Assembly: GCA_028716125.1 (NCBI GenBank) | Contig: JAQUQK010000047.1 | Coordinates: 1-10,663 of the forward strand | Direction of reading: 5' to 3' | DNA: 10,663 nt | Source of the DNA: Thermoplasmatota archaeon | GTDB lineage: Archaea; Thermoplasmatota; JAQUQK01 | Shown here: in pieces, positions 1 to 6,878 of the stretch | How the letters are laid out: each line of letters starts with the position of its first letter | Numbering within the stretch: position 1 is the stretch's first letter | Notes under the pieces: generated by a model | The model's database searches: none | What the model was told of the DNA's origin: nothing | What the model saw: the letters and a program-made list of their open reading frames with translations, nothing else | Made by a program: the position numbers and the translations under genes

Positions 1-2165
1 TGGCTTGCAACCGCGAAATAATAATTGGTCCATGCAAGCGGATAAGTCCACATCTCCCCGGAATATGCAGTTATCGTGATGCTGTCCCAAAACTTCTGCG
101 GATTCAGGAGCATGTCTTCATAGAAGTCCCATGCCGCGTCTCCTGTTGCGACGACTCGCGGGTCATTGTATGGCAATAGTTTTGTTGGCTCGCTTACCCA
201 TGTGACTATCGGGCCATTGTATGTGCCGTACGAAGTATCCCTGAAAAACGTGAAGCCCGTGCCATTGGAATCAAACATTCCGGCAATCCCGTCCGGCTGC
301 GAAGCAAGATATTCCGCAAGATCTTCGATTCCCTTCGATGGATCTTCGAGTATGTTTTCCGTTATTGCCACAAGTTCCGGATTTGGTAAATCGACTGCCG
401 TGAATAGCGGTATCTGGACGACCTCTGCATATTTCCCCTCGGATTCTATCCAGAAAACAGGATCCAGCGAATTCTGTATCTCGTCCGCCCTTGCATCCCA
501 CAATGGAACTGAAGGGTCGTCGCCGTGCCCTAAAAGCGCTGCAACTTCTGAAGCGGTGCGCATCGCCCGGTAGGCGCAAGCCGCGCCCAATATGGATTCG
601 CAAGGTGTTGGAACGTCGCCCTCATAACTCGGCGATTGCATTTTTGTCATCGGGTCCTTCTGATTCTTAACCCAATCCGCTGCTTTTTTCATCATGGGCC
701 ATATAGATTCAAGCCAGTTCAGGTCGCCGGTGAATTTATAATGTTCATAAGGCGCGCAAACGAGTATGGCTGTGGCCTCGACTGCGGAATTTGTTTGAGA
801 CGTTGCGCTTCCGTTGCACCAGGCGTTTTCGGACCAGTGGCCGTCGTCTTGCTGGCACAATTTGAAGAATTCTATAAACCTACGAACTTCTTCAGTATAG
901 CCAAGACGATCAAATGAAAGAACCATCGGCCAGGTGTCGCGCGGCCAGCAGTAGTTATAGCCAGTCTGCCTGCATGTTGATGCGACTATGCCTCCGGTTT
1001 CGGTGGACTGGTGTATTTTTATAGTGATTAGTGCGCGCTTCACAACCGCCCTGATGATGGGATCGGGTATAGAGGACAAATCTGCGTGTCCCGACCATTC
1101 TTCCCACCATAAATTTGTGTTTTCAAGATGCCCCGATGCCGGAATCGACTTTGCGGCCGAAAGAAGCGCCTGCGCCTTTTCCTTTGTGGGGCCAACCGCA
1201 AAATAAATTGGAACTTCGCTTACCGCTCCATCCTCTACGTTTCCAAGATCAAATGCAAGGACGGCATTTACCTTGCCCTCTGCAGAATCTGCCTGCCCTG
1301 CGCCCCCTGCATTTTCAACGTCAAGCGCATCCGTGCTACTTTCCTCTACGCCGCAATAGTGTCTCGTGGATTTTTCGCTTGAGCTAATTGCGAAATAAAC
1401 GCTCTCGCTTGTGTCATCGCCCGGATTGTAGTGCATCAAACTGTCGGAACTGGAGTCATATTCCACAGCGTAATCATAATTTTCTTCGTCCGGAATACCG
1501 GATTGGAGGCCGAACTTGTTTTCCTTCATCGTCGGGTTCAGATTCTCATAGTAAACGACTTCAATCTGCCTTGCCGGTCCGGTGTTCGTTACCTTGAAAT
1601 CGCGGACAAGAACATCCGAATCCATTAGAACAAAGTCATACGCTTCGATTATTATGCCAATCGCCCTGTTCTCGGCGCGTGTTAGCGAAACCGCGGTGCT
1701 GTTTGAAAGATATCTCTGCGTGCATATCCATGAGCCGTCTGTTATCCAGGATATCTTTCCGTCAGCCCTGACGCCGACGTAAGAGCCCATGTTCGGCCTG
1801 TATGGCTGGCCGCTGTAAATCGTGCTGTCTTCAATTGTTCCGTTTATCATATTCAGCCCAATATAGTCGATCTGGTCGTAGTTTGATGGATATGGCCATG
1901 AAACCGTACAAAGACCGGAGTCGTCCCTCATCTGGATTGAAAAGGCGCCATTGCCCAAAATTATGTTCGCGCCGTCCCAGCCGGAAGGAATCTGGCCGCG
2001 CCCGTGAAAGCCGCCAACGCCTGTTGCGGACTCCGGCATGTCCCTTATATACCCTTCCAAAGAATCGTCGGTGCCGGTCTTCTTATTTTCGCCGATGCAT
2101 CCGCCAAGCGCAACCGCCAAGAAAGCGCCTGCCAAAAGCAACGCAACTACGTATTTTGCTGTCAT
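1..2165 (-). CDS. GH15-type (glucoamylase-like) lipoprotein glycosidase, C-terminus cut by window edge
   Basis: The frame is open from the ATG at 2165 to the left edge, giving 721 visible residues. It starts with a lipoprotein signal (Lys4, hydrophobic core 6-20, lipobox Leu-Gly-Gly-Cys23). Residues about 60-345 resemble the N-terminal beta-supersandwich of prokaryotic GH15 enzymes (the GNGAF and SWPYP region). An (alpha/alpha)6-type barrel follows, marked by GYNYCWPRD (Trp407-Asp410) and, near the edge, GEMWTYPLAW (Glu704 to Trp712). By position in the family, Glu463 (in SAVEAT) is the candidate general acid and Glu704 the candidate general base; these assignments are inference. GH15 members are inverting exo-enzymes such as glucoamylase, glucodextranase and trehalase, and the substrate here is unknown. 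PLAW usually lies near the end of the catalytic domain, so the missing part may be short or may hold an extra domain. A Gly/Ala-rich stretch near residue 286 looks like a surface loop. The start is supported by GGTGA four bases upstream and a TATA box. It may be an outer, membrane-tethered enzyme serving the same substrate as the upstream operon. Confidence 0.85.
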   Translation of the reverse strand, partial: MTAKYVVALLLAGAFLAVALGGCIGENKKTGTDDSLEGYIRDMPESATGVGGFHGRGQIPSGWDGANIILGNGAFSIQMRDDSGLCTVSWPYPSNYDQIDYIGLNMINGTIEDSTIYSGQPYRPNMGSYVGVRADGKISWITDGSWICTQRYLSNSTAVSLTRAENRAIGIIIEAYDFVLMDSDVLVRDFKVTNTGPARQIEVVYYENLNPTMKENKFGLQSGIPDEENYDYAVEYDSSSDSLMHYNPGDDTSESVYFAISSSEKSTRHYCGVEESSTDALDVENAGGAGQADSAEGKVNAVLAFDLGNVEDGAVSEVPIYFAVGPTKEKAQALLSAAKSIPASGHLENTNLWWEEWSGHADLSSIPDPIIRAVVKRALITIKIHQSTETGGIVASTCRQTGYNYCWPRDTWPMVLSFDRLGYTEEVRRFIEFFKLCQQDDGHWSENAWCNGSATSQTNSAVEATAILVCAPYEHYKFTGDLNWLESIWPMMKKAADWVKNQKDPMTKMQSPSYEGDVPTPCESILGAACAYRAMRTASEVAALLGHGDDPSVPLWDARADEIQNSLDPVFWIESEGKYAEVVQIPLFTAVDLPNPELVAITENILEDPSKGIEDLAEYLASQPDGIAGMFDSNGTGFTFFRDTSYGTYNGPIVTWVSEPTKLLPYNDPRVVATGDAAWDFYEDMLLNPQKFWDSITITAYSGEMWTYPLAWTNYYFAVAS

Positions 2166-2169
2166 AAAT

Positions 2170-2174
2170 TCACC
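2170..2174 (-). promoter_or_regulatory. Shine-Dalgarno site of the GH15-type gene
   Basis: GGTGA on the minus strand lies four bases before the ATG at 2165. It matches the archaeal anti-Shine-Dalgarno region and fixes the start directly ahead of the lipoprotein signal peptide. Confidence 0.65.
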
Positions 2175-2209
2175 AATCCAGAGTGTCCAATATGCGAGTA
2201 TATTATAGG

Positions 2210-2219
2210 CTTATAAAAG
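2210..2219 (-). promoter_or_regulatory. Archaeal TATA-box promoter for the GH15-type gene
   Basis: The minus strand reads CTTTTATAAG, a good archaeal TATA box, preceded by a short ATCAA stretch that could serve as the TFB recognition element. Transcription would be expected to start about 25 bases downstream, near 2189, leaving a leader of roughly 24 bases that contains the GGTGA site. The box follows the oligo-T terminator of the upstream operon, which supports a separate transcription unit. No operator-like inverted repeat was seen beside it. Confidence 0.6.
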
Positions 2220-2228
2220 TTGATGGAT

Positions 2229-2243
2229 AAAAAGAGAAAAAAA
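2229..2243 (-). terminator. Oligo-T terminator of the four-gene operon
   Basis: Three bases after the TAA stop at 2247-2249, the minus strand reads seven T, then CTC, then five T. Archaeal RNA polymerase terminates at such U-rich runs without needing a hairpin, and none is evident here. The run lies between the last gene of the operon and the TATA box of the next gene. Confidence 0.65.
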
Positions 2244-2246
2244 TGA

Positions 2247-4778
2247 TTAATTTCGCTTTCTTCTGCCGAACAGCAAAAGCGATGCCACAATGGCGGTGCA
2301 AAGAAACACAGTTTCAAACCCCGGGATGAATTTCTTTTCCGAAGCCGCGCCGCTGTCCACGTTTACCTTGTACGTCTTGCCGATTTCTGCACTGAAAGCC
2401 GCGCCATTTACAGTTGCACTGAATGTTTTCTTTGCAAGGTTATTATAGTCGTCTGCGAAACTTGCCTGGATGCGCTTCGACTCGGCCAACGGCTTTCCAT
2501 CCAGCGATTTCAATGCCACATGCGGAACGTTGTATTCGCCGGTTTCAACGGTATAAATCGCTTCTTTGCCGTCAAGCGTTTCTGCATTCTTCACATAGCC
2601 GGAAATCTCAGTTTCTTCGGGCATCACAATTCGGTTGCGCTCGTATCTGTCCAGCATCATTTCCATGGCAAACATCGACGACCAGCCGAATTGGAATGCT
2701 GACGGGGTTCCAGGGCCACCAAAACCCCAGCCGACCGCACCGGTCTCGGCATTGTAATTCTCATAAACTCCACCTTTGTTTGACATCATTGCAAGAAGCC
2801 GCTCGGCGCATTCGCCTGCTTCATTCTCGTATCCATATTTGTAAAGCGTTTCAACCGCCGTATATGCCAATGAAAGCCATACCTGGCCCTGCCAATAGCA
2901 TCCCTGCTGTTCCTTGTCATAATACGGGCTGCTGTATGCAACCGATGGAATCGGATAACTGCCGAAGAACTCCTCGGGGTTTAGAATATGCTCTTCAATT
3001 ACGCGCTTTATCCGCGTCTCGTTTTTGGTGGCTCCAGCAAACGCAGGCATCCATATCGCGGGAGTTGCAATCTCGGTGTGGGCGCCAGCGTCAAGCGGGC
3101 TGCTCTTCTTCAGGTCGTACCAGCATCCGTCTTTTTCCGACCACAAAAGCGATTCTATTAATGAGGAGATTTGGTCCCTTTTCTCAATCCAATTTGCAAC
3201 GTCGCCGTCGTGCCCAAGTTCGTTTGCCATCTGCGCCATTGAATCATAATATATATAAAGCCAGGAGTTCAAATCTACGCTTTCTATTATCGCGGGCATT
3301 GGCGCGTCACCCCACGAAACCTGCCCGCCCCAGACGTCGTAGCGCGGAGTGTCGTCCCATCCGGTTTCAGAGCCGGAACGGAATTCACAAAGTCCATCCA
3401 AATCCATGTCGCGCTCAGTTTCCCACCAGGAAAGATAACTTGCGCTGGAATCATACATTGTTTGAAGGAATTCTTTTGCCCTGTTTTTGTCGTTATCCAT
3501 TTCGTAAACCTTCATTATCGCTTCCGAGTGAACTGGAGGCTGTGAATAAAATACGTTCAAGTATGGGTTCAGCGAGTCGTCGAGCATTATGTAGACCATT
3601 CCTGTTGCTGTCTGGCCTGAAAACTGCGTAAGAAGGTTCTGTTCTGCAAGCCATGGATCCCATTCACACTGCCCTCTTGCGTGGAACGGCGTGTCCCAGC
3701 ACCAGAAGAAATTGAAGGCAGGCTTGCTTGGAACTGAACAGTAGTACTGCATGTTGTTCCTTGGCGCATACAGGTTCATCCTTAGCGCAGTTGCAGCAGT
3801 CTTGAATAGGTCTATTCGGCTTTCCTCGTTGGTATGCGCATTTGGCAACCCTTCGAAGAAACTTTCCCAGTTTTCGTTTCTTTCCGCGCTCCAATCCATA
3901 GATTTCTCAACTTTTGCAATCTCGCTTGCCTTTGACTCAACAGAATTAAGATTGTCGCCGAATGCAATGGAATATGAGAATTCCCACGCCCCTCCCGCAG
4001 GAACGGCCACCTTGTCGCTTTTTATGCTGTGCGAATAACTTTGCCCGGCGAAATCATTGGTTGCCTCGGAAATTGCAAAACTTGGAACGATGGCGCGATA
4101 CGTCGTGGTGTTGACAAAAAGGTTGATGGCATCCGGAACGCCCATGTTGAATGATGCCTGCTCGACATTCGCAACCATCGCGCCATATTCAGTCGTGTAT
4201 GCATACGAAAACATGCTCTGCGGTGCGGCTCCGCCGGATGCGCCTTCTGATCTTGAAATGTCATATCCGCCGCTTATAACAATGGAAGGTAGAAACGCAA
4301 GTTCCGCGCTTCCGCTATTGGTTATTTTTCCTTTAACCGTAAGAACGTCGGTGTCTGTGAAGAATATTTCAGCGCTCCCGCTTGCGCCGTTCTCATAAAC
4401 TGTGTCTTCGCTCCAGCCCCAGAAATCGAAATGAATCGACCTGCTGGATGAGGCCAAATCTGCGCCGCTGGAATCCTTGAGGGAAAAATGCAAACGGTCC
4501 AATTGGCCATTTGTTATGGACGTGAGGCAGGAATACATCATGCTCTTGCAGAAAGCAAGTTCCGTCACGTTCGCCTTTATTCCGTAATGACTGCCGTAGT
4601 CGCTCAGGACGCCACCGCGCGTAATGCCTTCGGCATAAAGAGGGAAGCCGTCGAATTGTATGTTTGGAACGGCGCCAGCGGCAATTGCATTGGGTACAGA
4701 TGAAAGAAATGCAAATGCAGAACCTATGAGAATGATTGTTACAAATAGCGCATTTCGCTTGCTATGCTTCGTATCCAT
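2247..4778 (-). CDS. Secreted GH63-like (clan GH-G) glycosidase with PGF-CTERM anchor
   Basis: 843 residues counted from the ATG at 4778; a GTG one codon earlier is the alternative start. There is a Sec signal peptide (basic KHSKR, hydrophobic core, cleavage near AIA-AGA), an N-terminal beta-supersandwich with SDYGSHYGIK, then an (alpha/alpha)6-type barrel. The barrel has the WCWDTPF motif (Asp362), ETGWDDTPR (Asp475, the general acid position in GH63/GH37), YWQGQVW, and YENYNAETG (Glu673, the expected general base), followed by FQFGWS. These motifs point to an inverting exo-glycosidase related to GH63 glucosidases and mannosylglycerate hydrolases; the sugar is unknown. A beta-rich domain of about 90 residues follows the barrel, then a PGF-CTERM tail. 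It is a paralogue of the gene at 6879-9314, with the same domain order but a different anchor. It lies 12 bases after the preceding stop, so translation is probably coupled, and it is the last gene before the terminator. Confidence 0.88.
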   Translation of the reverse strand: MDTKHSKRNALFVTIILIGSAFAFLSSVPNAIAAGAVPNIQFDGFPLYAEGITRGGVLSDYGSHYGIKANVTELAFCKSMMYSCLTSITNGQLDRLHFSLKDSSGADLASSSRSIHFDFWGWSEDTVYENGASGSAEIFFTDTDVLTVKGKITNSGSAELAFLPSIVISGGYDISRSEGASGGAAPQSMFSYAYTTEYGAMVANVEQASFNMGVPDAINLFVNTTTYRAIVPSFAISEATNDFAGQSYSHSIKSDKVAVPAGGAWEFSYSIAFGDNLNSVESKASEIAKVEKSMDWSAERNENWESFFEGLPNAHTNEESRIDLFKTAATALRMNLYAPRNNMQYYCSVPSKPAFNFFWCWDTPFHARGQCEWDPWLAEQNLLTQFSGQTATGMVYIMLDDSLNPYLNVFYSQPPVHSEAIMKVYEMDNDKNRAKEFLQTMYDSSASYLSWWETERDMDLDGLCEFRSGSETGWDDTPRYDVWGGQVSWGDAPMPAIIESVDLNSWLYIYYDSMAQMANELGHDGDVANWIEKRDQISSLIESLLWSEKDGCWYDLKKSSPLDAGAHTEIATPAIWMPAFAGATKNETRIKRVIEEHILNPEEFFGSYPIPSVAYSSPYYDKEQQGCYWQGQVWLSLAYTAVETLYKYGYENEAGECAERLLAMMSNKGGVYENYNAETGAVGWGFGGPGTPSAFQFGWSSMFAMEMMLDRYERNRIVMPEETEISGYVKNAETLDGKEAIYTVETGEYNVPHVALKSLDGKPLAESKRIQASFADDYNNLAKKTFSATVNGAAFSAEIGKTYKVNVDSGAASEKKFIPGFETVFLCTAIVASLLLFGRRKRN
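2250..2324 (-). other. PGF-CTERM-type sorting tail (GH63-like protein)
   Basis: The last 25 residues start with Pro-Gly-Phe-Glu, continue with a hydrophobic stretch of about 15 residues and end with GRRKRN. This is the three-part layout of the archaeosortase A signal, where the tail is removed and the protein becomes lipid-anchored. The archaeosortase gene itself is not in the window. Confidence 0.75.
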
Positions 4779-4783
4779 CACCT
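4777..4783 (-). promoter_or_regulatory. AGGTGAT anti-SD match overlapping the start codon
   Basis: AGGTGAT, complementary to seven bases of the usual archaeal 16S 3' end, runs into the start ATG at 4778 and contains the alternative GTG start at 4781. No normal spacing is possible for either start, and an in-frame TAA at 4788-4790 rules out an earlier one. Initiation may therefore depend on ribosomes finishing the preceding gene at 4791. Confidence 0.4.
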
Positions 4784-4790
4784 GAAATTA

Positions 4791-6878
4791 TTAATTTCGC
4801 TTTTTGGCTGCAAATACGATGCAGAAGACAATCGCAAATGCGAGGAATGCGACTTCAAATCCCGGAACCAATTTTCCGCCGCTGCCGATTTCAGATTGCT
4901 CTGCGCCCTTCGCAATCTCGATGGTGTACTCCTTCCCGCCCTCTGCGTCGAACGATATTGCCTTGGTGGTTTTGCCGTCCAGCATTATTGTCTTTTCTGC
5001 GGAATTTATGACGCTTTCGACTGCTGCCGAGTTTTCCGGAAGTGTGAAGCAGACCTGCACCGGAAGGTCGGACTTGAACGTGTATTTAATCATGGATTCT
5101 GTCTCCGATTTGCTCGCATTTATTGTGGTGAACGTATCGTTCTGGAATGGGCCCACGCTTATCCAGGAATTGTTGTGGTATGTCATCATTCCGTTGTCCG
5201 TATATCCAGGAGTCTGGCCGGAAATCGCACCGAAAAACCTGCCGTTTACGTTATTCGCCTGATCGTAGCTAAGCACGTTTCCCTCTATAAAATTGAAGAC
5301 TTCCTTCCTGTAGCTTTCCCATGTTCTCAAATCATGGCCGGTGAAGCTGGAAAAGAAGAACTTGGCATCAGGGTGGTCTGCCATTATCAGAGGCGCTTGC
5401 GCATTGAGCACTGTGTCGAAACCGACTGTACCTGTGACGACCACTATCGGACAAATCAGCTGTTCCGGCCTCTCCCTTGGGTTTCCCGCCGAAATCGCAT
5501 ATGGGTCGGTGCTGGACCCTACGGCATAGCAGATCGCATTTCCTTCGTAAGCCGGGGAATACGGAACGATTGCCGCATATTCGTCAGGGTAGTTGATTGC
5601 GCAAAGGAACGTATTCAATCCGCCCTGAGAAAGCCCTGTAACGTATTGGCGGCGCATGTCCATATTGTAATTTTGCAGAACCCACTGCCTCAGGGATTCT
5701 ATCTCAATCTGCTGGTTATACCCCATGTCGTGTTTAGTGTGATTCGAACCGGCATCGCTGGTGTAGTTGCATGCGGCGATTATGTAGCCCTCGTTCGCCA
5801 TGAAATCCCACATGAAGCAGTTGTCCCATGCATTTCCGCCGTGGCCGTGGTTTGCCATCAGAAGCTTGCATCCGCCTTCGACCGGATAGTCCGGAATCGT
5901 GATTCGCGCCTTGCACATTCCATAGTTTGTTCCGTTGTTTGTTGAAACCGGATATTCGAGTTCGCTGACGGTGTATGAGTTCGAGTTCATGTTTATCGAG
6001 AAGTAAGCTATGTCGTTTTTGCTGAGATAGTCGAATGACTGTGCAACCACATATCCGCCGTCGCCGTCGGAAAGGAACTGGCACGCCGCTTTGTGCCTTG
6101 CAGATGACGCGTAGTATCCTGTCTCCTTTTCAAACCACAATTTTCCGGAGCGCAGGTGCCAAATGCCAATGCCGTCCAACGAAGTCTTTTCGCCTAGTCC
6201 AGCAACATACATCTGTGGCACGCTTCCCGCATCCATTCCCCTGTCGTCTATTACGTGTCTGTTGATGATGCTGCGCTCGCCGCTGCTTAAGTCGGTTGTA
6301 AAATCAGTTAGGTAGTTGTTCCGGTATTTTTCGGTGTACAGCGCCAGGTCTGATTCGTTAAAAAATTCGTTCTTGTTTATTTTTTCGGAACCGACCAACA
6401 GATGAAAATCATCTCCCAGGAAAAGATCGCTTCCGGCGATATTCATTTTAACCTGGATTTTGTCGGGCAAAAAGATATATTGTTCCTCAAATGCAGAGCA
6501 TTTGACGTTAATTTCATTTGCCGAATAGGTAATTTCAGTTTCAGGACAATTGCCGTCGTCCATCTGGATGTGGCTTCCGCCGATTGAGTCGTTCCAGTAG
6601 GCGCAAGCGCCCCGAATGTTGCCGCCGTCGCACCCGAGCATCCGAAAGCCGTCGTCATTGTAAACTGCAATCAGATTGCCAAACGGCTTGTCGATAACTG
6701 CAGTATATGATTGAGCAACGACATTATAGCAGCCTGCAAGCTCCTGAATCTCGACTGCACTTGCACCGCTTTGCGCAACACTGCCGCCCGCCAAAAATAA
6801 TCCAACCGGCATCACAAATGCCAGGCACATCAAAACCGCGCAAGCCGCCTTCCATCTAACCATGCTTTCATGCTTCAT
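4791..6878 (-). CDS. Secreted alpha/beta serine hydrolase with N-terminal beta-rich region and PGF-CTERM anchor
   Basis: 695 residues. A signal peptide (basic start, hydrophobic stretch to about residue 32, cleavage near SVA-QS) precedes a region at about 45-300 that I do not recognise; it appears beta-rich and holds several cysteines. The alpha/beta hydrolase domain covers about 310-545: HGHGG at 344-348 (oxyanion region), GYNQQIEIESLRQW, nucleophile Ser417 in GLSQGG, candidate acid Asp488 and His515 in GHDLRTWESYRKEVF. A second beta-rich part leads to the PGF-CTERM tail. The family includes carbohydrate esterases and S9-type peptidases; the glycosidase neighbours favour an esterase, but this is inference. 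Eight N-X-S/T sequons (for example NYT, NHT, NDT) fit a glycosylated surface protein. The ATG directly follows the TGA of the upstream gene in the same frame. A GGAG site lies nine bases upstream; Met6 is an alternative start. It is a full-length paralogue of the gene at the right edge. Confidence 0.82.
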   Translation of the reverse strand: MKHESMVRWKAACAVLMCLAFVMPVGLFLAGGSVAQSGASAVEIQELAGCYNVVAQSYTAVIDKPFGNLIAVYNDDGFRMLGCDGGNIRGACAYWNDSIGGSHIQMDDGNCPETEITYSANEINVKCSAFEEQYIFLPDKIQVKMNIAGSDLFLGDDFHLLVGSEKINKNEFFNESDLALYTEKYRNNYLTDFTTDLSSGERSIINRHVIDDRGMDAGSVPQMYVAGLGEKTSLDGIGIWHLRSGKLWFEKETGYYASSARHKAACQFLSDGDGGYVVAQSFDYLSKNDIAYFSINMNSNSYTVSELEYPVSTNNGTNYGMCKARITIPDYPVEGGCKLLMANHGHGGNAWDNCFMWDFMANEGYIIAACNYTSDAGSNHTKHDMGYNQQIEIESLRQWVLQNYNMDMRRQYVTGLSQGGLNTFLCAINYPDEYAAIVPYSPAYEGNAICYAVGSSTDPYAISAGNPRERPEQLICPIVVVTGTVGFDTVLNAQAPLIMADHPDAKFFFSSFTGHDLRTWESYRKEVFNFIEGNVLSYDQANNVNGRFFGAISGQTPGYTDNGMMTYHNNSWISVGPFQNDTFTTINASKSETESMIKYTFKSDLPVQVCFTLPENSAAVESVINSAEKTIMLDGKTTKAISFDAEGGKEYTIEIAKGAEQSEIGSGGKLVPGFEVAFLAFAIVFCIVFAAKKRN
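4794..4865 (-). other. PGF-CTERM-type sorting tail (alpha/beta hydrolase)
   Basis: The protein ends with Pro672-Gly-Phe-Glu, a hydrophobic segment of about 16 residues and the basic end KKRN, the same layout as in the downstream glycosidase. It predicts archaeosortase processing and outer-membrane-leaflet anchoring. Confidence 0.75.

Noticed and set aside
2423..3631. Plus-strand open frame of 402 codons opposite the GH63-like gene
   Set aside because: The translation is Arg/Ser/Pro-rich and without domains or a plausible ribosome site. It overlaps the catalytic barrel of the opposite-strand gene.
4764..5945. Long plus-strand open frame of 393 codons opposite the hydrolase gene
   Set aside because: It lies wholly antisense to a gene with clear motifs and a complete catalytic set, and its translation is rich in Arg, Cys and His with no recognisable domain. 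It is a shadow of codon bias.
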